Part shown: one piece after another, positions 48,020 to 58,998 of the stretch | Layout of the letters: each line of letters starts with the position of its first letter | How positions within the stretch are numbered: position 1 is the stretch's first letter | Source: Aquatica leii | Lineage: Eukaryota; Arthropoda; Insecta; Coleoptera; Lampyridae | DNA: 64,000 bases | Assembly: GCA_035610365.1 (NCBI GenBank) | Contig: CM069432.1 | Location: 225,082,532 to 225,146,531, forward strand | Direction: 5' to 3' | The notes under the pieces: model-generated | Databases searched by the model: none | The model's input: only the letters and a program-made list of their open reading frames with translations | What the model was told of the DNA's origin: nothing | Translations under genes and position numbers: made by a program

Positions 48020-48157
48020 CCCAAACAACACATTGGTATAAAAACGTCTAAATGTCCGGCTAATAGACGTTTATTAGACATAAAAACGTTTTTAACGCGT
48101 TATTAACGTTTATTAGACGGACATTTAGACGTTTTTTGTTCCAATGTGTTGTTTGGG
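48020..48157. mobile_element. CCC-ended palindromic MITE, copy A
   Basis: 138 bp, almost entirely an inverted repeat. Left end CCCAAACAACACATTGGTAT; the right end is its complement with minor changes. Internal GACGTTTATTAGAC words repeat. Flanked by TT on both sides. Near-identical copy at 63743-63882. Confidence 0.9.
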
Positions 48158-49589
48158 TTATTAAACATTTCTTATACTAATGTTTCTTACAGATGCATAT
48201 AGTAATTCACTTATTTATTCTTATGTTTGTAAGAACAAAAAACTACTAATAATAAAACTTAAATAATCAAACAATAAACAGCAAGCAGGTAAAATTTGTT
48301 GCTGCAGTTTTAACGAATTGATTAGTGTGTTGAGTAAAGTAATTTATGTACTTGCTGTTTAAAAATTAAAGGAAAAAACTTATTCTTTTAAGAAAAAAAT
48401 ATTTTGTTGATTGAACTAATAAATATTGTAAAAATTGTAAAAGATTATTTATTACGCAATTATAAAAATATTTTCAAATGAATTAACAGAAGTAAAAGCC
48501 TTAAGTGCAGCTTATTTCAAGAATTCAAACTCATACGTTCCAACGTAGGTTACCATCAACAAGAAAGGAATTTTAACTAAAATTAATATCTGCTTGAAAA
48601 GGTATTTAACTAGTGGTTGCCGAAACAAATATAAATCAAGGTTGCTATAATAAAATGATAAGCAGAGTAGACTAATGGATGCAAGTATGTGTGTACTTTG
48701 TTAAATCAGTAGCTACTTTTACGTAAATACGGTTAATAGTATCGTAGAGATTTGTAACCAATGATACTTAATCTAACTTTACAATTTTTGTTATTGCAGA
48801 TTATTTTTGGAATTTGCTAATTTAAGTTAAGTTTACCTTTTTTAATTTGCAAGACATTTCGACCGCGGACCCACAAACGAGATTTATGTAAAATTATTAA
48901 TCAGTGTCTATAAAAGTCTGCCTCAGGAATGTAAGTGCCGGTTAGTAGATACACACGTTGTACAGCTGAATTTTTCTAATTTGTCAACTGTATCGGTGGT
49001 CCTTTTAAAAGCCGCTTAAATAAGAATTCACATGTTATTGCTAAATTCTCTATTAATTATAAACCGAATACTAAACCGTAAAATTAGGTGAATCAGTTGT
49101 GATTTAATTTTTTTAATTAATCATATAGTACAACTTTGCTTTATAATCGCTTCCTTTAAATTAGTATCAATTTTTATAGTTCAGATTTAAATAAAATATA
49201 CCAACGAATGCGGTATACTTATAAATGAAGTATAAAATTATCACCTATTCATCGATCGATAACTAAAATTTATGTGGAGTTTGGTTGATACAATCAAACC
49301 TCAGGCTAGTCTGATACGTTAAACTTATCAGAATCTATATTCCCAGAACACAACGTAATCATTTTATTTTTCACAAAGGAAAAGCATCTCCACCTGCAAG
49401 CAAGCAATACTTAATTTTAGTTTTTAAATCAAGCCACTGATGTATTTAAATATCAAATTTATGGTAATTATTTAAAAGATCGCAAGACAAAGACAGAGTT
49501 TAACGCAGTTAGTAAAGCACATAAATAAATGTTTTGTTTTGTTAGAATAAAGTAGTGCGTGATTGCGGTTTTCTTTCGTTTTATCAAAG

Positions 49590-49607
49590 TATATATATAT
49601 ATATATA
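49590..49607. repeat. (TA)n microsatellite
   Basis: About nine TA units in a row. Confidence 0.9.
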
Positions 49608-49803
49608 CAAAGCAATATATGTACATTAAAATAAATAAATCGTTTCCTGTTTTTCCAAATAAAATTTATACAATTCTGATATTATCTAAAACTTCTTATA
49701 CCATCTGTGGAATAAATTATTTTGTTTATAATTAGATACTGCTATACTTTTAAGTGATAATTATAAAACAGAATAATCTTAAAAATGCTACATATAAGTA
49801 AGT

Positions 49804-49921
49804 ATAAAATTGAATTATTTGACTCAAAGTCTTTTCATTAAATATTATAGTTTTAATTTATTTTAAATTAAAACTATAATATTTTGTAGAAAAGACTTTG
49901 AGTCAAATAATTCAATTTTAT
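49804..49921. repeat. Long near-perfect hairpin
   Basis: Arms of about 55 nt, starting ATAAAATTGAATTATTTGAC and mirrored at the other end, around a few-base AT loop. The only obvious mismatches flank CTTTTCATTAAATATT versus AATATTTTGTAGAAAAG. Either a young fold-back MITE (TA at the borders) or a transcribed hairpin. Confidence 0.85.
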
Positions 49922-50554
49922 ATCTATATTCCACTTTAAGAATAGATTACTTTAACGTTATAAGTAAGTATATTATTAATAAAGTAAAAACAAAACAATT
50001 TTTAGATTTTTGAAAATTGGTGCTCAACTTTTTTTTAAAATTAAATGTGTATTTTCAACTATAAAATTAATTTTAAAACAAGCAATAGTCTTTTGATATT
50101 GACATATATCTAAATTTTAAATAAAATCAAAGTTTTTTGATTTGTTAAAACCATCTTCCTACTAAAAATATCCATGAACTGTAAATTTTTAAATAATTAA
50201 AAAAATCCCATTGAAATTAAAATTAAAATCTCTGTTATAGTGTATCGTAGAATTAAAAACCCAACCAAGTTTAATAAATATATAAAGAACCACCTATAAT
50301 GGAAAATTATTAAAATAAGAAATAGTACATACAAAAATCTAATATATTTATATTTTTTAAATTTTAATTATACTTACAAGTAGTTCTGATGTTAAAAATC
50401 ATTTTACTATATCTTTAAACATAATTTTAATAACAAAACAAATAAAAGAAATATTTTTAATTTGAGTTAAATGGTTACCTAAGTGCTGTGAATTGAAAAA
50501 AAAACAATTAATTAGAAGAAGAAGATCTAGGTTCAATTTTCGGTTCATTTACTC

Positions 50555-50592
50555 TTTGATGAAGCTCCTTACGAAAGTAAGCAAAACGTTGT
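50555..50592 (+). ncRNA. Hammerhead-ribozyme-like motif, copy 3 (degenerate)
   Basis: TTGATGAAGCTC, a 5-bp stem CTTAC/GTAAG closing a GAAA tetraloop, then CAAAACGTTG. Same constant flanks as copies 1 and 2, but an unrelated stem sequence, so pairing is kept while sequence changes. Confidence 0.4.
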
Positions 50593-51897
50593 CAAAACAT
50601 AGATAGGGTTGAAACCCTCAGTAGGTGTTACAAAAATGAAAAGTGAAAGTGAGTTCATTCGTTGTAGTCAATGACAAAACAAAAACATGAAACAAGTAAA
50701 ACCGTTAATAAAAATAAAATGGGTTTAACGAAAAAAAATCACAAAATTATAGTTTACCAAAATCTGCATTAAAGGATAAACTAAATAAACCTAAAATAGG
50801 ATATATTGAGTTAGAACGTGCAGTTTTAAAAAGTTTCGAAAACTTTAAAAAACCCTTCACAGATTCCCAAAATTTTGAAATTGTTGAATATGTTAAGTTA
50901 ACAGAAAGCAGTCTATTTAGTCTAACCTATCAATACGTATTATTGTTATTTATTTAAAACCAAAGCTACCTATTTGGGTTATTAATTAATCAACTGTTTA
51001 GTTTTTAAAGTAACAAAACTTTTTGTAATGCTATGCATAGTAACTGTTTCTGTTATAAAAATTCGAAACTAAAACGTTATTTACTCCAGTTACATTCCCT
51101 AAAGATTACGATTAATATGTTTGTGTATGTTTCATTTTTTCAAATAAAAACATTTCTGCTTTTGTGTAGTTACTATACAATTTTATATTAAAAAACCAAA
51201 ACTGTTTTGTTTTTACGAAGCCAACTTGTTTCATATCAAAACACAGTAACTAGCGTATTTAGGATTATAGGTCAAAGAAATCGATGACAACTTGGTAGTC
51301 AGCAAAAAGAAAACAGGCAATAACAGCAAAGTTGTGTTTCTAAACTTTGAGCACATATGCCACCTTTTCTAGTCTTTTTACGTGTTTGCATTAAAGCAGA
51401 ACTACTAAATAGTAAAAACTATAGCAGTTTGTCACAAATTTGTGTAGATGCAGATTCAGATTTTTGTACAGTAAAGAAAAGATTTTGTATTGCACGTCAA
51501 ACTATCCATAAAGATGTAATTTTACTGTTGCTCAATAATCATGCTACGCTTCTTAATAATTTTGATCATGTAGTCACACAATACCAAATTTGTAAGATAC
51601 TTGGGAAAGCTAACGAGAAATCAGTTACAATACAAACGAATACATGTGATGAAAAACGCCAAAATCTATCAAACTAATCCAAATAAACTACGAAACGAAA
51701 ACAAGATCTAGATTAACAACAAGATAATTTCAATACAACAAAGGTAAATCCTATTAATGATGTTGTCAACATGTATACCATTTACTAGCAACAGGTTAAT
51801 GTATAAACGCCAACATTGAGCGGCATGATATTAAATAAATTTGAAATAGTAGTCGTCTTTATCTCTTTTAGAGTTTTCAACTACAATTTCAATTTAA

Positions 51898-54612
51898 CCC
51901 TTATGTTCACAGTAAGGTACCACGGTACGTTTTTCAGCTTCATGTTCGTTTTTTTATTTTTTTACTTTGAGCTACATTGTTGAAACTTCTGCTTAGCCTA
52001 AATCAATTCATCTTCAGTTGATTACATAATGATACAATCAAATAAATCAATAAAAAATGAGTTTTGGCCTAAAAAAAGGAGTTTATACCTCAAGCGCACA
52101 TTCAAGGTACCTATATATGTATTTTCTATACCAGTATGCATTTATATCTATAAATAAGGTAGCAAGAAGTAAAACAAGAAAAATAGTAATATAAAAGATG
52201 TATTGGTTGATAAAGGTGTAGTTTTTTTTTACATCTAAGACGACTTACAAAGTGCAATTGCAATGACAACATTTTGTTATTATTACGGAATGCTTGTTAC
52301 AGATTGATTTCGCAATATTTTCGCGTCTTCCTTTGAAATGAGGATGTGTTGATCTACAAACAAAACAGCTCCCGACGTGTTTCGAGCGTCCAGAAGCGTC
52401 CTTTGGTGGTGGCTGTGTCGAGGATTGTGGAAGAAGGATCACCGGATGTCCTAGTATAGCCTCTATTCCAGATTTTGTTGCAAAATGTTTCAAAAACTTA
52501 TTCGTTTTTGAGGGCATTTTAATTTCAAGCATGGATAATTGTTTTCCCAGATCTCCAAGGAAATTGCGTCGGCTGTGTGACACCTTGCGTGTTGTTGGGT
52601 TGTTTTCGGAGTAAATTATATAGGCTGCTAGGGCAGCTATATCTATCGATATATCTATATATAACGAAAAGCATTGCTCGTGTCCAACGAAGCGTCTTTC
52701 TTTTTGTTGAATAATGACTGACCATTTTGTCCATATTGTCTACACCTCCTTTAGTTGCATTGTAGTATGTGATAACTTCCGGTTTTTTTTTAGTTCCGGC
52801 GATGTCCATATTATTATGCATAGTTGACAGTACAGTAACTATGCGTTCTTTTTTTGGGACATAGGCGCAAATGGTAATTTTGTCATCTTCACTGAATCCG
52901 AATATGGAAGACTGTTCCTCTTTATCTTTACACTTCTTCATTTCTTTTGGGATGCAAGGCTTGTTTTGCTTTAGTGTTCCAACTATTGATAGTCTCCAGC
53001 TGAGTAATAGAGAAGCCAAGGGTAACGCCGTGAAAAAATTGTCCATGGTGACGTTTCGTCCCGATCCTTTGAACTGTAAACATAAGTCTCTTACAACTCG
53101 TTGTCCCTGATACTTCTCTGGACCGTACGATCCTTTACCAGTATATATTTGTCCGGTAATTGGGTATGATGTTTGCGCATCACAAACCCACCAAACTTTT
53201 ATGCCGTATTTTGCGGGTTTGGATGGAATGTACTATGTAAACCTTGCCCAGTCTCTAAAAGTTGGCACATACTTTGATTATAAATTTGCATTCAGCATCA
53301 ACCAAAGATCCGCTATAGCAGCCGCCTTGTCCGATTTTAGTCGTTTACTTCTGGTGTTCTCGTTATCAAATCGAATGAACCGGTATATCTCTCGAAATCG
53401 GTTGATTCCCATGTAGCTTGATACAAAGGATACGAATCCGTCTTCCACGACACTTTGAGGTGCTGGTTATTGGAATGTTGTTCACCCATCGTTATGAGTA
53501 TACCAATATATGCATACAATTCTTGAGTATTTAAATTTCTCCACTTATTATTCGGCTTGTTTAGATTCTCTGCATTTCATATCTGGCAAACATGGTCAGC
53601 TATTCTATTCGTTTCCCGCACAATAATATCTATCATTTCTTTAGAAAAGATTGATTTGAACGTAACTACTGATAAACCTTGAGTTGATGCCACGGGGCCA
53701 GGCTTTTTACGGAAAATGTTATGCTTCTGAATACATGTAACAGCAGCTGGTGTCTTTTTCCATTTAGTCCCATCTTTAGCTAGGAAGTACGATGGAGCAA
53801 CATTTTCATCACTAGCGGTAACGTTATTCCCATCAGCTTCTTGTTCCAAAAAACTTTCCTCTAATTCTATTTCAACATCTGCGTCAACATTCTTGGTTGT
53901 GTTGCAATCCATTCGTCCTCAGAGTTCTCATTAAAATCTTCAGCATCACTATCACTCAACTCTTCTTCATGTAGAGTTGATAAATATGCCTCTTGCTGCT
54001 CGTAGGTGAGTCTAAATGAAAATAAACAAAACAAAGCTAAGTATACTACCTGTTACACCAATAAATCATCAAACGTACCTCTTATATTCTGTCCCTGATT
54101 ATTCCTTCATTTCAAAATGAATTGTGTTATTTGACTAAATGAACTGGTGAATATAATAACACTTCACTGTAGAACGTAGAGAAAATAACTTATTTCAAAA
54201 AATTTATGACTTTCCTTATAAATACTCCAAAAGCATCAATTACCAAAACTCATTATCAGAAGTCATAAATAGGTACGTACAAAAATTGATACAAAATTAA
54301 TTATTATTGGACATATTTATTCAGAATTTAGAAAGCAAACAATTAAGAATAACTTGGCAAATCGACCCCTATTGGCAGCAGGCATTTTTTGCGGACATCG
54401 GTAATTATTTGAAGCTTAATGAGCAATTGTCGATTTAGAAATACATTTTATAATGTAACATACAGTAAATATACCATATGCTGTATGCATCTGCAGCCAC
54501 TATTTTGCAAAACAATTGAAGAAATGTTGCTTTTCCCATGTAAAACTTATATAGGTACCCGGGTACCTTAACTGTGCACAATCAAAATAAAAATCTACTG
54601 TGCACATGAGGG
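51898..54612 (-). mobile_element. Complete piggyBac element 2 (TTAA-bounded)
   Basis: Left end CCCTTATGTTCACAGTA; complement of right end CCCTCATGTGCACAGTA, each flanked by TTAA (51894-51897 and 54613-54616). Subterminal GGTACC palindromes occur on both sides (AAGGTACCACGGTACG near 51915, GGTACCCGGGTACC near 54555). 2,715 bp, transposase on the minus strand, no insertion. Confidence 0.9.
52245..54020 (-). pseudogene. piggyBac transposase 2, frameshifted
   Basis: Frame pieces in order down the minus strand. Acidic N-terminus (YLSTLHEEELSDSDAED, EIELEESFLEQEADG), SYFLAKDGTKWKKTP; LYAYIGILITMGEQHSNNQ; RFREIYRFIRFDN (shifted frame); YIPSKPAKYGIKVWWVCD; MDNFFTALPLASLLL (second Asp, near 53045); GTLKQNKPCIPKEM; LSTMHNNMDIAG and TKGGVDNMDKMVSHYSTKRK (third Asp, near 52730). 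The C-terminal tail has CFVCRSTHP and CNKHSVIITKCCHC. The DEQL block that carries the first Asp is missing between NANL and RDWARFT, replaced by a short shifted stretch with a stop. The copy cannot be active. Confidence 0.88.
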
Positions 54613-54699
54613 TTAAACAATTTCCTCCTATGTGAGAATGTGGTAGCCTAAATCTCGGTAGCCTTTTTTAACCACAACTAGTATGTTTCACTGTAACAG

Positions 54700-54924
54700 C
54701 ACTTTTAGCACCTTGGTGAGTGTTGAGAATATTAACTGTTTTTAATTCACAGCTGTATTAACGTTTTTATTTCTAAAAAGTTTGTTCCATCGGTTTAACA
54801 GAGTTGATAATTTTAATTCTTTCACAGCAGCTCTACAATAATAAATTATTAATCTGATGTATTCTTTGAGATTATGTAACGTTTTTTGTCTTCTTTGTCT
54901 GCACCTGCATTCTCTACTTCTACG
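54700..54924 (-). pseudogene. Tigger/jerky-like relic 3, C-terminal piece
   Basis: Minus-strand frame: TLHNLKEYIRLIIYYCRAAV, then KELKLSTLLNRWNKLFRNK, the pattern of the end of a jerky-like DDE region (…AI-NVAESW-SV---TL-RSWRKLWP). The first 108 bp (54817-54924) are repeated, diverged, at 56427-56533 in the second piece. Confidence 0.5.
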
Positions 54925-56426
54925 GGTTAACCAAAGTTAATTTGTTACGGTCGAAATTTTCTTTACGTACGCCTATGTATTCCGACGTGAAATTGGCTTA
55001 CGGTTTGGACGCCCCCTACCGATCTTTTACGCGTGACTGTCATTTACGACGAATTCTTCAACTTGAAAACTGCATAAAATGGCCGGTGAATTGGCGATTA
55101 AAATCTTCTAAACTTATCCACCGTAATGGGGACCAATTTATAAGTGTATTACGCTTATAATACATTTGAGTCGTCACCGGGTAAGATAATAACTGTCATT
55201 TATTAAAACTCTGTTATAATTTCTCGTAATTTGATAGCCGTTCCGCCACGTGTGGGCATGTGGTCATAGTCGTTAACTATTAATGAAGAATCAATTTCGA
55301 ATAATAATTTCGTCGGATAAATATACTCTGAGGCATACGACATATGGCAAAAATTTAATGTACCGAAGCTAACTACGATTGTCGAGATTCTACTCAGGCG
55401 GCAGATACCTGCGTAACCACCGTTTTCGTCGGGGTATAACAGCACACGACGACCGGGTTCGGCCTTGTGTATTTGTGTTAAATATAACTAATCATTTTGT
55501 AGATTTCACTTTCGTGAGGAATTAGTTTGACACGACTTGCTATTTCAGGGTGTTTACAGGATATCTTGCCGAGGAAAGTACTTTCTTCGCACAAGGGAAA
55601 GTTCCTGTGTTTCTGGTAAGTGATTTTATGTATCTTATTCGTTGTCAAAAAGGGTCACTCACGAAACTGTTGCTAATAATACTTCCGTAACGATTAACTT
55701 AAGAGGATTACCATTTAAGTAATAAGTTTGCTTGCTCTGTGTTACGTCTGCTGTGTACTACCCATAATTATTAGGATAATTTAATGTTAATGCCATAATT
55801 GTTATCACTGTTTTATTGTCAGTAATGCCATATTACTAATTTTTTTTGTGGATTCCGCATATTGTATACAAGCGATATTTACTACGAACTGTTTTTCGCT
55901 ACTTATTTCATTGTACTTTATTGATGTGATGTGTGCTGCCGATACTACAGGCATTTAGGTAGAAAATTTGATGTACTCCTTAATCAAAGTGTACGCTAAT
56001 TATTAATGCAAATCGTTACTCATTGTAGAATTTAAGGTTGGCGCATAAGCAAACTGTGATAGGTATTAATTCTACCTGGAAAATATTAAAGCTCATATCT
56101 TCTATTATTATTCCAACGTTAAACCATTAAATCGATTATACTTGTTAATTTTTCTTTTTATCTTCCCTGCTCCTGTGATTATCGTTACCTACTAATTACT
56201 TTTGGCTACTCGAACAGCCGAGTATAAGGATTACGAACCTAACATCGTGTTACAAGTTTGGACCATTCTGTTGTGAGCGGACAGAAGTATTACTTTGGGA
56301 TAAGCTCTGGCGCCCTGAAACATCTTTTATATATATTTCTTGGAAACCTACCCCTCTCACCGACTATTGTGAGTTTGGCCGTGCAAGGTTCGTAAAACCA
56401 AAAAGCTTGTAACAAATTATTATTAG
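54925..56426. other. Less AT-rich block between two Tigger relic pieces
   Basis: About 1.5 kb with noticeably more G and C than its surroundings. It holds open frames on both strands (54942-55160 plus, 55203-55445 minus) without known motifs, and an exon-like unit at 55549-55615. The block is bracketed by the repeated 108-bp Tigger segment, so it may be an insertion or the product of a duplication. Contents unidentified. Confidence 0.4.
55549..55615 (+). other. Possible orphan exon
   Basis: 67 nt lying between a strong acceptor (CTATTTCAG) and a strong donor (CTG/GTAAGTGA). At least one frame is open throughout (VFTGYLAEESTFFAQGKVPV). No partner exon was recognised; it could be non-coding or chance. 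Confidence 0.3.
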
Positions 56427-56840
56427 TTCTTTCAAAGCAGCTGCACAATTAAAAATCATTGATCTAATGTATTTTTTGAAATTCTGTAACGTCTTTATCT
56501 TTTTTGTCTTTTTTTCCTGCACCTACTTCCTGGATTTTTTAATTTTTGTTCTGTATAGACGTTTGACTGCGTAGATAATGCTTTGATCCAAAGGCTGGAT
56601 TAAAAAAATTGTATTGGCTGCAAGAACATGCAGCAGTAAGCTTTATCTTGGCTACAAAAGTCACGGGCAATAATTACGTGTTTTCAATTGGTAAAAAAAA
56701 AATTATTCCAGTTAATATAAATTAAAGTTTGATCTAATTGCCAACAAATATACCATCTGAAAGTTAGCTTACCATAAGCCAAATCTACTTTCATGTATAT
56801 ATTGACATATATAACGGATGCCTCTTATCCTCTTTTGTAT
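56427..56840 (-). pseudogene. Tigger/jerky-like relic 3, catalytic piece
   Basis: Minus strand: DKAYCCMFLQPIQFF, then FLIQPLDQSIIYAVKRLYRT, which is the third-catalytic-Asp block of jerky/Tigger transposases (LIQPMDQGVI--FKR-YR), then KTLQNFKKYIRSMIF. Upstream sequence to about 56840 is too decayed to read. Overlaps in content (not position) with the piece at 54700-54924. Confidence 0.65.
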
Positions 56841-57980
56841 AACGTGCACAAGTTTTGTACTACGTTAGTACCACTTTTTAATTTATTTTGTAAAAAAATA
56901 TTTGAATTCTTGATGAATGTTTATGCTTTGGAAATAAACTCTAGCAATACAAGCAAAATTAGCTAAAATAGTTGGAAGCGTTGCAGCTAAATTATTATAA
57001 CCAGCTATAGTTTTAATATTTCATTTGAAATGGAAGCAGAGCTGTAGAATGCATGATCAATTGTATATAAATAAAATCCAGTTGGCTAACTAACGCAGGC
57101 TGTTAAAAACAACATCATTGCTTTAGATTTTAGCTATTTAGATAATTGTGAACTGACTTTCTAGTGGCAACAAAAATTTACTGACAAGAGTAGCAGCGAG
57201 GCTTACATTTTTTTTTATTTTCGTTGTTGCTTTAGAACTCGCTGTTGGCAATAAAAGAAACGCAATCTGAGTGTGTCTTTCTCAACGTGATTTTGTAGTC
57301 CCATAAGATTATAGTTTTTGAAGGATAGTATCAAATAGAAACAAGAATCCATAAAGGATCATTAAAAAGCTTATCCCGTTCAACAAGAATGTTGAAGATA
57401 GAAACTTGCAAACAAAATACAAGTTGGTTTTTACAATAATTGACGAAAAAATGAAAAACTGCAATATCAAAAGATTTTAATAACAAAGATTGTATGGTTT
57501 GTAAACCAGTTAATGGTATTAATTTATCATCAATGCATCTCTGGAGGGTTATGGAATGATTTCTGCACTTGAATAAATGTGATTAAAAAAAGTGGGAAGC
57601 TCGTACGAGAGAGCAAAAACAATCTATTACAGTAAAAAATGTAACCAATGAGCAGGAGGAATATCAACTACTAACTTTAGTTTAGACGCTCAACACTGTT
57701 ATATATAATACCACAATAATTAGCCAACTATGTTTCCAAACTAACAGAGACACACTAAAGTGTATCATTTCTCTATGATTTAGTTAATTTTTTATTAAGA
57801 TTTCTATTATTCAGACAAAAACCCAATTAAAAATTAACAACATTTGAACATTTAATTTTTTATTTTATTTACTATATATACTTAGTAACATTAGATGCGG
57901 TACAACAAAAGAATAATTTTTTCAACTGGATTTTTTAATAATATATGTAAGTTTTACATAACACATAAAACAATATTTCC
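56841..57980. other. AT-rich spacer
   Basis: Nothing recognised; slightly less AT-rich around 57.1-57.3 kb. Confidence 0.4.
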
Positions 57981-57989
57981 AAAAAAGGT

Positions 57990-58620
57990 AATCCGAAGAA
58001 AATGAATAATGTGTTTGACAAATCAGCAGCTGAGTACACTCCTGTATACGTCTAGGCATAGACAAAATGAGATGGCCGATGTCTGCTTACTTACCTCGTT
58101 CCAAATAATTTGAATTCCATGAATTATCTGTGCCAGAGTCTATGGAGGATGGTGCAAAGTAGACAGTCATCCTCCCATTATATCCCACACATGTTTGACG
58201 AGATTTAAATTCGGTAAACGGAATTGCCACGGCAAAACATTAACGCCTGTTTTTTGAAGGAAATCCATAGTTAGACAAACACTTTGGAGACGTGTGTTAT
58301 TATGCTGAAAACAGACGTATGGATGGCCATCTAGATAAGACAGAACATCATCAACATAACGCGCAGTTGTATACTGCCATGAATAAAGGTAAGTAGTAAT
58401 CAGCTACCATAGGCCATAGCTCCCTAAACCATTACTCTAACAGTCTTGCCTCTTAACAGCAAATCCAATAAAACGTTGCGTTCTACGACGGCGTATTGCC
58501 CTTCTACGGGCATTGTGCATACCTAGACAGAAATGTGATTTGTCGCTGAGGATGATATTGTGCCATTCTGTCTCCCAATGCTGCGGTTTCATGCACAATT
58601 CAAACATTGACGACCGTAAC
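57990..58620 (-). pseudogene. Tc1-like transposase relic
   Basis: Minus-strand relic of a Tc1-family DDE transposase. Blocks: FELCMKPQHWETEWHNIIL, SDKSHFCLGMHNARRRAIRR (first Asp kept), RRTQRFIGFAVKRQ, ARYVDDVLSYLDGHP, VCFQHNNTRLQSVCLTMDFL (the QDNARPHT block, its Asp now Asn), VNVLPWQFRLPNLNLVKHVW (the SPDLSPIEHVWD block, its Glu now Lys), GG-LSTLHHPP and TLAQIIHGIQIIWNEVS. Stops and a frameshift near 58430 are present. Two of three catalytic residues lost. N-terminal HTH region and TIRs not found. Confidence 0.85.
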
Positions 58621-58998
58621 TAATCGTGGACTGTTTTAAAAAAAAAAAGCTCAAATGCGGCAATATAATGTAAGAATAGTAACAGGTCTATCTTCTTCTC
58701 AAAACCATTTGACGCGTACTAACAAAACGGTCTTGTAGAGCTCGGTTGGCCCGTTAGTCTTCCTTGTGTTTCTCTTCCTTCTTCTGTTCACACACGACAC
58801 AAACGCATTACCGTCACAGCAGTACAATTCATCCTAGCTCACTAAACATATTTTCGAGTAACAGTGTCAGGAAATCTTAGTCATATTGACTAACAAAATG
58901 AAATCGCAATATTTTACTGAATCATAACATTTACTAACAAAATAATAATCTAAAAATTTTTTAGATTTACTTATAAACAACCACATTATAGCATTTAA

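Larger units (their letters stand above)
46801..51890. other. AT-rich stretch with MITEs and palindromes
   Basis: No recognised gene. It contains the MITE at 48020-48157, a TA microsatellite at 49590-49607, the hairpin at 49804-49921 and the hammerhead-like copy at 50555-50592. Frames at 46848-47123 and 51357-51677 (106 residues) have no recognisable motif. Confidence 0.45.

Noticed and set aside
51357..51677. 106-residue plus-strand open frame
   Set aside because: No motif recognised and no neighbours to support it; left as unassigned spacer.
53201..53416. Plus-strand open frames across piggyBac 2 (52871-53110, 53201-53416)
   Set aside because: Antisense shadows of the minus-strand transposase, which has clear family motifs.
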